Shown here in pieces: positions 44,012 to 53,006 of a stretch of 64,000 nucleotides of DNA (the stretch's first letter is position 1; every line of letters starts with the position of its first letter). The stretch comes from Limiplasma sp048370855 (lineage in GTDB: Bacteria; Bacillota; Clostridia; Christensenellales; Aristaeellaceae), in assembly GCA_048370855.1 (NCBI GenBank), contig DBGEOK010000004.1, forward strand, positions 56,840 to 120,839. Reading direction: 5' to 3'. The notes under the pieces were generated by a model, which did no database searches, was not told the origin of the DNA, and saw only the letters and a program-made list of their open reading frames with translations. A program made the translations under genes and the position numbers.

Positions 44012-44295
44012 GTGCCCTCCTGCGCGTCCAGCAGCCGCCGCATCGTTTCGGTCAGCTCCGCGTTTACCTCGGCGGAGAGCTTCACCTCCAGTTGGCGGTC
44101 TAGCTGCCCTTGCTTGAGCGCGCGGCGCAAACACTCCGCGTTATAGCAACAGTATGCGCCGCGGCCCGGTTTCTTGCCTGTGGTATCCAGGCTCACCTGG
44201 CCGTCCGGCGAACGGACCGCGCGCAAAAGCTCCTTCTTGGGTTTCATCTCCCGGCAGCCCACGCACATGCGCATCGGAATTTTACGCGGCTTCAT
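44008..44295 (-). CDS. ylxR: YlxR (DUF448) RNA-binding protein
   Basis: Small basic protein of the nusA-infB operon, with a role in transcription or RNase P function in relatives. The 95 residues contain the family signature MCVGCREMKPKKELLR and GRGAYCC. The start is the ATG of MKPRKIPMRM, preceded by a weak AGAGGTG; other in-frame starts upstream are possible. Confidence 0.9.
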   Translation of the reverse strand: MKPRKIPMRMCVGCREMKPKKELLRAVRSPDGQVSLDTTGKKPGRGAYCCYNAECLRRALKQGQLDRQLEVKLSAEVNAELTETMRRLLDAQEGT

Positions 44296-44361
44296 CGGCA
44301 CCGTCGCACACCTCTTTCGCTCGATATACGGCCCCACGCCTCGCGGGAGGGGAAACAGAGG

Positions 44362-45618
44362 TTACAGCGTATCGTCCTCGTCCCCGGAATAGGGCATTTC
44401 CAGGGGGATATCCCGCAGCTCCGGCAAGCCGGAATCCTCCAGATCCGCCAAGGGAGCCTGTTCGTCGTAATAGGCCTGGAAGCCCATCGGCTCCTCCGCC
44501 ATCTCCTCCTCCGGCAGATCAAACATCTGCGCGGCCTGGCTTTGGCTCTTGATATCGATGCGCCAGCCCGTCAGCTTCGCGGCCAGCCGGGCGTTCTGGC
44601 CTTCCTTGCCGATGGCGAGGCTGAGCTGGTTGTCCGGCACTACAACGCGGCATGCCTTTTCGTTTTCAGCGACGAAAACGCTCAGAACATGCGCGGGGTT
44701 CAACGCGTTAGCGATAAACTCCGCCGGGTCCGGCGACCATTTGATAATGTCGATCTTTTCATTTTTTAGTTCGGCCACTACCTTTTCCACGCGATTCCCG
44801 CGCGGACCGACGCACGCCCCCACCGGATCGATCGCCGCCTCGGTAGAGTGTACGGCCATCTTGGTGCGGCTGCCCGCCTCGCGCGCGATGGATTTAATTT
44901 GCACCACGCCCGCGGCAATTTCGGGCACCTCCATCTCAAACAGGCGCTTGACCAGCCCCACATGCACGCGGCTTACGCGCACCTGCGGCCCGCGAAGCAT
45001 CTCCCGCCCGCTGCGGTTCACCTCCAGCACGTACACCTTTAAATGGTCGTCGATGTGGTACTCCTCGCCCGGCATCCACTCGTTGGGCTCCAAAATGCCC
45101 TCGGTTCGCCCAAGCTCGACATACACGCCCTTGGGCTCTACGCGCTGAACAATCGCGGTGAGGATCTCGTTCTCCTTTTCGGAGTATTCGTCATAAATCT
45201 TCCCCTGTTCCGCCTCGCGGATACGCTGCATGATGACCTGCTTGGCCGTCTGCGCCGCCGTGCGCAGGAAGCCGCTCGGGGTCACGTCGATCTCAGCGAT
45301 ATCGCCCATGCGGTAATCCGGGCGGATTTTCAGCGCGTCCTCCAGCGTAATCTGGTTCGCGGGGTCCTCCACCTCCTCGGTGATGGCCTTGCGGGCAAAT
45401 ACATGCGCGACGCCCGTTGCCCGGTCCAGCGTGACGCTCAGGTTGGTGGGCGCGTTTTCCTCCCGGGAAACGTTCTTTTTATAGGCGGCCTTCAGCGCTT
45501 CCTCGATGGCGCCGTAAAGCATTTCCTCGCTGATGTCCTTCTCGGAAGCAAGCGCCTTCACCGCCGCGATGATTTCCGCCTGCCCGCCGCTTTGCTGGTT
45601 CTTCTTGGTTGTCCTCAT
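44362..45618 (-). CDS. nusA: Transcription elongation/termination factor NusA
   Basis: Binds RNA polymerase and affects pausing and termination. The 418 residues have the N-terminal polymerase-binding helix domain (ISEEMLYGAIEEALKAAYKK), an S1 domain from about residue 135 (VYVELGRTEGILEPNEW) and two KH domains with GACVGPRGNRVEKVVAEL and IGKEGQNARLAAKLTGW. A C-terminal acidic tail of about 60 residues extends past the usual Bacillota end (about 370 residues). Confidence 0.97.
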   Translation of the reverse strand: MRTTKKNQQSGGQAEIIAAVKALASEKDISEEMLYGAIEEALKAAYKKNVSREENAPTNLSVTLDRATGVAHVFARKAITEEVEDPANQITLEDALKIRPDYRMGDIAEIDVTPSGFLRTAAQTAKQVIMQRIREAEQGKIYDEYSEKENEILTAIVQRVEPKGVYVELGRTEGILEPNEWMPGEEYHIDDHLKVYVLEVNRSGREMLRGPQVRVSRVHVGLVKRLFEMEVPEIAAGVVQIKSIAREAGSRTKMAVHSTEAAIDPVGACVGPRGNRVEKVVAELKNEKIDIIKWSPDPAEFIANALNPAHVLSVFVAENEKACRVVVPDNQLSLAIGKEGQNARLAAKLTGWRIDIKSQSQAAQMFDLPEEEMAEEPMGFQAYYDEQAPLADLEDSGLPELRDIPLEMPYSGDEDDTL

Positions 45619-45636
45619 CGTATTTCCCTGCTTTCC

Positions 45637-46146
45637 TCATTCTACTTCCAGGTCCGAAAAATCATCGTCGTCCAGCTCGATCACGGGCTTGACGATGGCG
45701 ACGCCCTTTCGCGCGAAGGCCATGTCTTTCCCGTCCTCGCCTGTCAGCACGATCCGCTCCTCCGTCATATCGCGCAAAAGGCCGCGATAGAGCTTGCTGC
45801 CGTCCAGCGCGGCAAACAGCTTAACCTCCACCAGCGCCCCGCGGTTTCGCTCAAAGTCCCGCATGGTCTTTACGGGACGGTCAATCCCGGGGCTGGAAAC
45901 CTCCAGAAAATCGTACTCGACATCCTCCAGCAAGGGCTGAACCTGTCTGTGGAACCGCTCGCAGTCGTCCAGCGAAACGCCGCCTTCCTTGTCGATATAA
46001 ATGCAAAGGCACTTTCCGCGGCTTTCCCTTTGCCATACCACCTCTACCAGCTCCATGGAAAGCGCGCGCGCCACCTCGACCGCCCGCTCCTCCACCGCCT
46101 GTACGGAGGCTGACCCGGCGCTCCGCGCGCCGCCGTTCTTCCCCAT
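45637..46146 (-). CDS. rimP: Ribosome maturation factor RimP
   Basis: 30S assembly factor, 169 residues. The family core is visible: VVWQRESRGKCLCIYIDKEG, DDCERFHRQVQPLLED, and LEVSSPGIDRP, followed by an Sm-like C-terminal domain. It is the first gene of the operon and has GTAAGGAGC ahead of the ATG. Leader control upstream is likely. Confidence 0.95.
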   Translation of the reverse strand: MGKNGGARSAGSASVQAVEERAVEVARALSMELVEVVWQRESRGKCLCIYIDKEGGVSLDDCERFHRQVQPLLEDVEYDFLEVSSPGIDRPVKTMRDFERNRGALVEVKLFAALDGSKLYRGLLRDMTEERIVLTGEDGKDMAFARKGVAIVKPVIELDDDDFSDLEVE

Positions 46147-46194
46147 GCTTGCTCCTTACCCGCCCAGATATTGGCTATCATGAAAAAGGCAATC

Positions 46195-46219
46195 AAAAAG
46201 AGCGGTATGCTATCGCTCT
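46195..46219 (-). terminator. Attenuator hairpin in the rimP-nusA leader
   Basis: Minus strand AGAGCG, 9-base loop, CGCTCT, then TTTTT. It lies 50 bases before rimP, so it would stop transcription of the whole rimP-nusA-infB operon unless antiterminated. It fits the rimP-leader idea known from Rfam for Bacillota. Confidence 0.5.
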
Positions 46220-46416
46220 ATGCTTCCCCAAACACGCCTTCGCCCATCGCAAAGGCACGGCCTTACAGGATCAACCCCGCAAAACCGTCGCATGCCCTCG
46301 CGGGCATGCCGCGCATGAGAAAGGAAAGCGATATCCACTCTTTCGATAAACCCTTCTTTCTTGTTCGTCGGGCCGAAATGTGCTCAGGTACCGTCTGCGA
46401 ACCGCAGGCATTTAGC

Positions 46417-46445
46417 AGTATACCACATCAAATTTGGAAATACAA
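46417..46445 (-). promoter_or_regulatory. rimP operon promoter
   Basis: Minus strand TTGTAT, 17-base spacer, TATACT with TG two bases upstream. It leaves a leader of about 265 bases. Confidence 0.65.
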
Positions 46446-46682
46446 GCGTTTTGCTGAATGTGGTGAAGAAAACTCGACAAAGCGGCCGCCTTTTCTCACC
46501 GAGCTTCCGTCGCGCGAAACGCCCGCTCCCATTTCGCCTGACGCCCGCAACGCCGCCTTGTCCAAAGCGGCGGACGGCGCTTTGCCTGGCGGCTCCTCGC
46601 CGCACTTGCCCTTCAGAGCGTTTGGTGCTATCCTGTTTTCCAGGCGGCTAATATGCCCGTCATCCGAAAGGAGGCCCTGCCC

Positions 46683-47579
46683 ATGTCCCTCTGCGCCCTC
46701 TGCCCCCGCCGCTGCAACGCCGAGCGTGGGGAAACCCGCGGCGACGGCTTTTGCGGCATGGGCCTGACCCCCCTTGTGGCCCGCGCCGCCGCGCATATGT
46801 GGGAAGAACCGTGTCTGAGCGGCGATCGCGGCAGCGGAACCGTCTTTTTCAGCGGCTGCGCGCTCGGCTGCGTCTTTTGCCAAAACGAACCGATCAGCCG
46901 CCACGCGCTGGGCCGGGCGCTGCCGCCCAAGCAGCTCTGCGAGCTCTTTGAGCGGGTGGAGGCCCTGGGGGTGCATAACCTCAATTTGGTCAGCCCCACC
47001 CATTTCGCGCCCGCCATCTTCGAGGCGCTTCGGCTTCGCAAGCCGCGCGTTCCCGTGATATGGAATTCCAGCGGCTATGAAACCGTTGAAATGGTGCGGG
47101 CCGCCGAGGGGCTGGTGGATATCTTCCTGCCCGATTTTAAGTACGCCGACGCGAAAACCTCGGCGCAGCTCGCGGGCGCGCCCGATTACTTCGAGGTGGC
47201 GCGGGCGGCCATCCTCGCCATGCGCGAGCAGAGCGGCCCGCCCGTTTACAGCGCGGACGGCCTCCTTTTGCGCGGCACGCTGGTGCGGCACCTGATTTTG
47301 CCCCTGCGCACAGGCGAAAGCCTCCGCATCCTTGACACAATCGCCCGCGAATTTCCCGCCGGCACGCCCGTCAGCCTGATGCGGCAATATACCCCCATGA
47401 ACGGCGTGGCCGTCGCCGGCCTGGATCGGCGCCTGACGGCGCGGGAATACGCCCGCGTCCGCGACCACATGCTCGCCTTGGGCCTGCCCGGCTATTTGCA
47501 AAAAAAGGAGGCGGCGGACAGCGCCTATACCCCCTCCTTTATGGACGACGAGAGCACGCGCCTTTTCCCGGCGGAATAA
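46683..47579 (+). CDS. Radical SAM protein, pyruvate-formate-lyase-activase-like
   Basis: Iron-sulfur radical enzyme of the PflA-like / COG1313 group; the target is not identified. The 298 residues start at the ATG after AAAGGAGG (earlier in-frame ATG lacks a site). The radical SAM CxxxCxxC is in CALGCVFCQN (about residue 60). An extra N-terminal Cys motif, LCPRRCNAERGE followed by GFCGMG, could hold an additional cluster or metal, as in the COG1313 proteins. No substrate gene lies alongside. Confidence 0.85.
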   Translation: MSLCALCPRRCNAERGETRGDGFCGMGLTPLVARAAAHMWEEPCLSGDRGSGTVFFSGCALGCVFCQNEPISRHALGRALPPKQLCELFERVEALGVHNLNLVSPTHFAPAIFEALRLRKPRVPVIWNSSGYETVEMVRAAEGLVDIFLPDFKYADAKTSAQLAGAPDYFEVARAAILAMREQSGPPVYSADGLLLRGTLVRHLILPLRTGESLRILDTIAREFPAGTPVSLMRQYTPMNGVAVAGLDRRLTAREYARVRDHMLALGLPGYLQKKEAADSAYTPSFMDDESTRLFPAE

Positions 47580-47586
47580 TCCCTTT

Positions 47587-48651
47587 CTAGCGCGCCGCGT
47601 GCGCGACGATCCGCTGCATCCGGCTCCATTTCGCTTCCATATCCTTTACAAGCGTCATCTGCGTGCGCGCGCGATCCAGGTTATGCTCGGGACGCGCGAT
47701 ATGGAAATACACGTCCCCATTCAGGTAATCCGTCAGGAAGCGCACGCCGCATTCCAGCGTCATCAGCTTCGCGCCCATGGGCAGCGTATCGATTTCATTG
47801 TCCGTCAGCCGGCGGCGGCACGCGCCAAGGAAGCCGTTGGCATACGCCTCAAACAGCTCCAGCGATATCGTTACCTTATCCAGGTCCTTCTCATCCTCCG
47901 CGGCCGTGCTCGCGCCAAAGCGAATGCCGTCTCCAAAGTCGTTGGCCACCAGGCCCGGCATGACGGTATCCAGGTCGATCACGCACAGCGGCGTCCGCAG
48001 GCGCTTGTCCAGCATCACGTTGTTGAGCTTCGTATCGTTATGCGTCACGCGAAGCGGCAGCTCCCTGCGGCGGCACATATCCATCAGCGCGCCCGCCTCC
48101 GACTCGTGAAACAGGTAAAACCCAATTTCAAACTGCACGTCCTTGACCCGTCCGGCGCGGTCCGCTCCGATCGCTTCCCGGAGCAGCCTGTATCGGTCCG
48201 GCGTGTCATGGAAGCGCGGGATCGTTTCCGTCAGCGTATCCGCGGGAAAATCCGACAGTTGGTTTTGGAAGGAGCCGAACGCCACTCCGCTTTGCATCAG
48301 GTCGTTCAGGGTTTCCGGCTTATCCAGGCACAGGCTGTCGGTAACAAACTCGTACAGCCGCCAGTATTCGCCCGCCTCGGTATGAAGGTAGCGCTCCCCC
48401 TCCAGCGAGGGCACCAGCGTCAGCACGTGGCGCGGGTCGTCGTCCTTTTGGCGCAGGTGGTCCGTCACGGCGATCAGGTTGCGCATCAGCGCCGGGATAT
48501 CCTTGAATACATGCCCGTTCAGCCTCTGCAAAATATAACAGTGCGGCCTGTCCGTTACCAGCAGGTAGGTATCGTTGATATGGCCGTTGCCATAGCGGGT
48601 ACAGCTCAGCGGCTTGCCTTCCAGCACAAAGCGTCCGTAAATTTCGTCCAT
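47587..48651 (-). CDS. Phosphotransferase (APH fold), N-acetylhexosamine 1-kinase-like
   Basis: Sugar kinase with the aminoglycoside phosphotransferase fold, 354 residues, start after GGAGG inside the end of the preceding gene. Catalytic loop THNDTKLNNVML (Brenner motif H-x-D-x-x-x-x-N) and metal site VIDLDTVMPG are present. The sequence is like NahK, which makes N-acetylhexosamine 1-phosphate in lacto-N-biose/galacto-N-biose use by bifidobacteria. The gene right before it encodes a sugar-phosphate nucleotidyltransferase and the three before that a sugar importer. This supports import, 1-phosphorylation and activation of a sugar, though GH112 phosphorylase is not present here. Confidence 0.8.
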   Translation of the reverse strand: MDEIYGRFVLEGKPLSCTRYGNGHINDTYLLVTDRPHCYILQRLNGHVFKDIPALMRNLIAVTDHLRQKDDDPRHVLTLVPSLEGERYLHTEAGEYWRLYEFVTDSLCLDKPETLNDLMQSGVAFGSFQNQLSDFPADTLTETIPRFHDTPDRYRLLREAIGADRAGRVKDVQFEIGFYLFHESEAGALMDMCRRRELPLRVTHNDTKLNNVMLDKRLRTPLCVIDLDTVMPGLVANDFGDGIRFGASTAAEDEKDLDKVTISLELFEAYANGFLGACRRRLTDNEIDTLPMGAKLMTLECGVRFLTDYLNGDVYFHIARPEHNLDRARTQMTLVKDMEAKWSRMQRIVAHAAR

Positions 48652-48656
48652 GTCCC

Positions 48657-49577
48657 TTACCTCCAAAGCTCGTCCGGGTACATGCCAAGCCCGCGCATGT
48701 CTCGCAGCGCGGCCTGGACGCCCGGCATATCCTGGGCATAGGTTACGCCGTACCACCTTTCGCCGGTCGGCAGCACGCGCACCGTGGCTTTCTTCTCCTG
48801 TAACAGAAGATTGGGTATCAGCGGAAGGAAATACTCGCACTTCAGCGGGTTGACCGGCAGGTTCTCCCGCAGCCACGGCGCGAAGCGACCCTCGATTTCC
48901 GCCATGATGGAAGGATGAAAGCCCCAGAGGTTCATGCTGACGTAGGTGCCCGCCGGCACAAAGGTAAAGTGCTCGCCATCCTCCGTAAAGGCGGCTCCGC
49001 CCTCGCGCGGCTCGATATGCGTGCGCTCCACGATACCCCGCAGCATGCCGTTTTCATCGGTATCGCAGATTCCGCGCGCCACATGGCCGTTTTCGGTCAG
49101 CGTGTTTTCAATCCTGTATCCGACCATCGCGTGGGCGGACGGATCGTCGCACTGTCCCAAAAAGCCCGAGATGCTCTCAAAGGCCGAGCGCCCGTAAAAG
49201 TCATCCGCGTTAATGACGCAAAACGGCGCGTCGATCTGCTCCTTCGCACACAGCACCGCGTGGGCCGTGCCCCAGGGCTTCGTGCGTCCTTCCGGGATGG
49301 AGAAGCCCTCGGGCAATATCTCCGGCCGCTGATAAGCGAACTCAATTTCCACATGGCCGCGGATACGGTCGCTGATAACCTCCCGGAAATCCTTTTCCAG
49401 CTCCGGCTTGATGATGCATACCACGCGCTTAAAGCCCGCCTTCAGGGCGTCGTAAATGGAGTAATCGATCAGGATATGCCCATGATCGTCCACCGGCGCG
49501 ATTTGCTTCAGCCCGCCGTAGCGACTGCCGAGGCCCGCCGCCATAATCACCAGGATCGGTCCCTTTTTCATGCCCAT
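48657..49577 (-). CDS. Sugar-phosphate nucleotidyltransferase
   Basis: Nucleotidyltransferase (NTP_transferase fold) that should join a sugar 1-phosphate to a nucleotide. The 306 residues begin VIMAAGLGSRYGGLKQIAPV, the nucleotide-binding signature, and include the metal-site VINADDFYGR. Two ATGs six bases apart share a GGAGGGG site; either may be the start. The gene ends five bases before the kinase gene, whose product would provide its substrate. Base (UTP, GTP or other) is not decided by sequence. Confidence 0.82.
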   Translation of the reverse strand: MGMKKGPILVIMAAGLGSRYGGLKQIAPVDDHGHILIDYSIYDALKAGFKRVVCIIKPELEKDFREVISDRIRGHVEIEFAYQRPEILPEGFSIPEGRTKPWGTAHAVLCAKEQIDAPFCVINADDFYGRSAFESISGFLGQCDDPSAHAMVGYRIENTLTENGHVARGICDTDENGMLRGIVERTHIEPREGGAAFTEDGEHFTFVPAGTYVSMNLWGFHPSIMAEIEGRFAPWLRENLPVNPLKCEYFLPLIPNLLLQEKKATVRVLPTGERWYGVTYAQDMPGVQAALRDMRGLGMYPDELWR

Positions 49578-49664
49578 TTCCCCTCCCTATTTGTGCCTCG
49601 AGGGTACGGCAGAGCCTGGCTAACGCTCTGCCGCGCCCGTTCCATTGTATGCGCGGCCAAGGGA

Positions 49665-50549
49665 TCAGCCCTTCACGCCTCCGCCCGTCACGCCCTGGAT
49701 AATGCGCTCGGACAGGAAAATGAAGATCAGGAACGTCGGCAGGAACACGATGATGACCGCCGCGAACATCCCCGCCCAATCGCCCGTGTACTTCATGGAG
49801 TTAATCATGGAGTACAGTCCGACGGCGACGGGCCGCACGCTGTCGCTGCTGGCGAAGATCAGGGAAATGAAGTATTCGTTCCAAACGTTGATGAAGTTGA
49901 AGATGCTGACCGTCACAATGCCCGGCTGCGCCAGCGGCAGCATGATCTGCCAGAAGGTGCGCTTGGGAGAGCAGCCGTCGATGGACGCCGCCTCCTCATA
50001 GGAGCGGGACAGGTTGGTGAAAAACGTCAACAGAAAAATCGTCGTATACGGCACGTTGATGCCCACATACAGGAAGATGAGCAGCAGCCGCACCGTAATA
50101 TCCTGCTTCAGGAGCTGGAGCTGGGTTACCAGGCTGAACAGCGGCAGGATAATCATGACCACCGGCACGCCCATCGCGGCGACAAAGCCGCTCTGAATCG
50201 TGCGGTTCAGGAAGAACTTGAACCGCGACAGCGCGTAGGCCGCCGGGGCGCTCACCAGCACCAGCAGGACGGCGGAGATGGAGGCGTACACCAGCGAGTT
50301 CATAAAAAACACCGAAACGTTCTGGCTCGTCCATGCCTTCGCGTAGTTTTCCCAATGCAGGCCCGACGGGAAGGACAGCGAGGTCCCTTTAAAGATCTCC
50401 TTGGTCGTCGCCAGGCTCGCCGCGATGATCCAGCCGATCAGCACGAAGGTAAAAAGCACCCACAGCACAAGGATGATATACCCGGGCGTAAGCCGAAGCT
50501 CCTTGCGCCAATGAAATTTTTCACGGATTTGTTTTTCCTTGACCACCAT
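49665..50549 (-). CDS. Sugar ABC importer permease, MalG/AraQ type
   Basis: Membrane half of a second carbohydrate importer, 294 residues with about six segments. The EAA loop is YEEAASIDGCSPKRTFWQIM. It follows the other permease gene by 18 bases. Confidence 0.92.
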   Translation of the reverse strand: MVVKEKQIREKFHWRKELRLTPGYIILVLWVLFTFVLIGWIIAASLATTKEIFKGTSLSFPSGLHWENYAKAWTSQNVSVFFMNSLVYASISAVLLVLVSAPAAYALSRFKFFLNRTIQSGFVAAMGVPVVMIILPLFSLVTQLQLLKQDITVRLLLIFLYVGINVPYTTIFLLTFFTNLSRSYEEAASIDGCSPKRTFWQIMLPLAQPGIVTVSIFNFINVWNEYFISLIFASSDSVRPVAVGLYSMINSMKYTGDWAGMFAAVIIVFLPTFLIFIFLSERIIQGVTGGGVKG

Positions 50550-50566
50550 AAGACGCGCCTCCTTCC

Positions 50567-51472
50567 CTAAAATTCCAGATCATCCTTCTTGATCAGGGCG
50601 TTGGTTATCAGGAATACCACCACCACGCACACGCCCATCAGCACGCCGACCGCCGCGCCAAGGCCGGAGTTGCGCTCCGTGACGCTATTGCCCGCGCCGA
50701 AAATCTGCGCGTACATGTAGACCATCGGCGTAATGGTCTGGTTGCTCGCCGTGACCGTGGAAAAAAGCTGCGACCACACAAAGAAGCCGACCGACGTAAT
50801 GGACCACATGGTGATATTCGTCTTGAACACGCCGCGCAGAAGCGGCAGCGTAATATGCCTGAACTGCCGGGGCTTGCTGGCTCCGTCAATGGTGGACGCC
50901 TCGTAAAGGTCTGTGGGAATCTTTTCAATGCCACTTGAAAAAATCAGCATATGGTAGCCGACCATGCCAAAGCAGTATGCGAAAAGCAGCGACCAGAACA
51001 TATGGTCCGCGTCCGTCCACTGGATGGCCGCCAGCTCCTTCAGGCCCAGAAAGTTAAAGAAATTGGTCAGCAAGCCGTAGCGCGTGTTGAACACGTATTG
51101 GAGCCACATGGTGGCCAGGGCGACGGCGCTGATAATGTTGGGCATATAGATGACCGCGCGGAAAAAGCGCTTGAAGCGGATGCCGCTGTTTAGGATCACG
51201 GCGAAAAGCAGCGCCAGCGCCATAACCACCACGCCGCCGACCGCCCAGATCCTGAACAGGTTCCACATCGACGTGCGGAAGAGCTGCGTATTATACAGCT
51301 TACTATAGTTTTCAAAACCCGTATACGTCCACTCCGAGGGGGAGGCGGTCACGCTCTCCACCTTGTAAAAGCTCATGATAACGGTACGAATGATCGGATA
51401 TACGAAGATCAGAACAAAGAAGATCAGCGCGGGCGTCAGGAAGGTCACGATCATGCCCCGGTTCCTCTTCAT
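50567..51472 (-). CDS. Sugar ABC importer permease, MalF type
   Basis: Partner permease of 301 residues. The start at 51472 follows GGAGGG; upstream in-frame codons lack a site. Segments include TFLTPALIFFVLIFVYP, and the EAA loop reads LYEASTIDGASKPRQFRHIT. It sits between the binding-protein gene and the second permease gene. No ATPase gene is present, as in the other importer of this window. Confidence 0.92.
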   Translation of the reverse strand: MKRNRGMIVTFLTPALIFFVLIFVYPIIRTVIMSFYKVESVTASPSEWTYTGFENYSKLYNTQLFRTSMWNLFRIWAVGGVVVMALALLFAVILNSGIRFKRFFRAVIYMPNIISAVALATMWLQYVFNTRYGLLTNFFNFLGLKELAAIQWTDADHMFWSLLFAYCFGMVGYHMLIFSSGIEKIPTDLYEASTIDGASKPRQFRHITLPLLRGVFKTNITMWSITSVGFFVWSQLFSTVTASNQTITPMVYMYAQIFGAGNSVTERNSGLGAAVGVLMGVCVVVVFLITNALIKKDDLEF

Positions 51473-51588
51473 GCCATTCCCTCCTCGATGGATATTGAAG
51501 GGGAGGGGCGGCGGAAGCAGCAAGCGTGATGGCTTGGTTGCGCCGCCGTCCCTCCCCCAAGGTGTTCAGTCGGTTCTATTGCCGCCGC

Positions 51589-52824
51589 TTACTTGGTGGC
51601 GTTCTCCATCGCGTCCACAAACCCCTGCGCGTCAATGGAGCCGCTGCAAAGCTTTTGGAAGTTCTCCTTAATGATGGGGGTCACGTCCACATTGTCCTCG
51701 ATGCCGGCGGCCCAGCTAAAGCGGGTGGTCAGGCTGTCCATGACGGGCTTCACGCCGGCCAGCATGGGAGGCCACTCGGTGTTGGTGGTATCGGCGGGGA
51801 TGCCCACGGACTCCTGGCTCAAAAGCTGGTCATACTCGCCCTTGGTGATGTACTTGATAAGCTCGAACGCTTCCTCGGGAACCTCGCTCTTGGCGTTGAT
51901 GGCAAACACCTGCGCGCCGTAGTTCGCGGCTTCCACGCCGGTCACGCCGCCCTCAAGCGCCGGGTAGGCGAAGCAGCCCCATTGGAAATCCGGACCGGTC
52001 ATGGCCTTGACCTCGTTGGGCAGCCAGGAACCGTTGAGGTACATGGCGGCGTCGCCCAGGGCGAGCTCGCCGTTCTGGTTGGCCGGCCATACGGAGGAGC
52101 CGATCGTGGGGCTCAGGTATCCCTTGTCAAACAGCTCCTGATAATCCTGCGCGGCTTTGAGCACAGCGGGCTCCTCCGCCCACAGGCCCTCGGTCACAAC
52201 CTTATGCACGCCCGCCTCGCCGAGCAAGCGGGCAAGATGATAGCCGATGTTGGTCTGGATATACGCGTCGTCGGAGGTGAGCGGGATATATCCGGCGGCC
52301 TTGATCTTCTCGCACGCATCCAGGAATTCCGCCCAGGTAGCGGGCTCGGCGGTCACGCCGGCCTCCTCGAAGATTTCCTTGTTATAGAAAATGTTGAACA
52401 CGTTGGGCTGATAGGGGATGGACTTGAGGGTCCCGCCGGCAACCTCGCGGCAGGCGCTCATCAGCCCGGCGATTGCGGTGGCTTCGTAATCGCTCGCCTT
52501 GGCCAGTTCCTCCAGGTCCATGGTATACTTGCCCCACGTCTTGTTTACGCGGTCGATATCCTCGTCGAACAGGTCAATGACGGTGCCGGCTTCCAGCGCG
52601 GGCTCCAGGCCCTCGCGGATGCCCGTGCGGCCCTTGAACTGCACGTCGACGGTATTGCCCGTGGCCGCCATGTAGGCGTCGATCGCCTTCTGGATTACCT
52701 GGCCCTGCGGCTCGGTGCTTTCCCACATAGACCAGTACACAACGGTCTTCCCCTCGGCGGACGCCAGCGCGGCCACGGAGAGGAGCATGGTAAGAACCAG
52801 CAGGAATGAAAGCATTTTCTTCAC
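51589..52824 (-). CDS. Extracellular sugar-binding protein
   Basis: Family 1 solute-binding protein, 411 residues, first gene of the operon. The signal peptide is MKKMLSFLLVLTMLLSVAAL with a probable cut after ASA. There is no lipobox Cys, as in the larger binding protein of the other importer. The mature protein has the two-lobe fold, with KTVVYWSMWESTE at the start, ALGDAAMYLNGSW in the hinge region and Trp-rich segments in the C-lobe. A GGAGGAA site precedes the ATG. The sugar is unknown; the kinase and nucleotidyltransferase behind it suggest an N-acetylhexosamine or its disaccharide. Confidence 0.92.
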   Translation of the reverse strand: MKKMLSFLLVLTMLLSVAALASAEGKTVVYWSMWESTEPQGQVIQKAIDAYMAATGNTVDVQFKGRTGIREGLEPALEAGTVIDLFDEDIDRVNKTWGKYTMDLEELAKASDYEATAIAGLMSACREVAGGTLKSIPYQPNVFNIFYNKEIFEEAGVTAEPATWAEFLDACEKIKAAGYIPLTSDDAYIQTNIGYHLARLLGEAGVHKVVTEGLWAEEPAVLKAAQDYQELFDKGYLSPTIGSSVWPANQNGELALGDAAMYLNGSWLPNEVKAMTGPDFQWGCFAYPALEGGVTGVEAANYGAQVFAINAKSEVPEEAFELIKYITKGEYDQLLSQESVGIPADTTNTEWPPMLAGVKPVMDSLTTRFSWAAGIEDNVDVTPIIKENFQKLCSGSIDAQGFVDAMENATK

Positions 52825-53006
52825 GGAAAATTCCTCCTTCGAGTTCTGAAGTTTTGAACGACTTCGTTGTCATTCTGTGCAAAAAGAATAGCATGCCTTT
52901 GGTGATAATGGCAGAGATAAATGTTCGAGGAAATAGAAATATCTTTCGTGTTTCCATGAATTATGCTATAATCATCCATGATAAGCTGTTCAAAGGAAGG
53001 ATTTAG
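52825..53006. other. Divergent control region, importer versus regulator
   Basis: A+T-rich 182 bases. The plus strand has TTTCGT, 17-base spacer and TATAAT with an extended TG (52944-52972) for the regulator gene. The minus strand has TGCCAT, 17 bases, TATTCT as a weak candidate for the importer operon, fitting an activator-dependent promoter. A small inverted repeat, GAAGT..ACTTC, lies near 52845-52862. Confidence 0.5.
52944..52972 (+). promoter_or_regulatory. Promoter of the PocR-AraC regulator gene
   Basis: TTTCGT, 17-base spacer, extended TGCTATAAT. Leader about 28 bases. Confidence 0.6.

Larger units (their letters stand above)
46147..46682. other. rimP leader and divergent upstream region
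   Basis: About 535 bases without a gene. The minus-strand part from about 46410 is the rimP operon leader (about 265 bases), containing a palindromic GCATGCCC..GGGCATGC hairpin near 46290 and the attenuator at 46195. The rest, up to the radical SAM gene, has weak coding character only. Confidence 0.5.
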
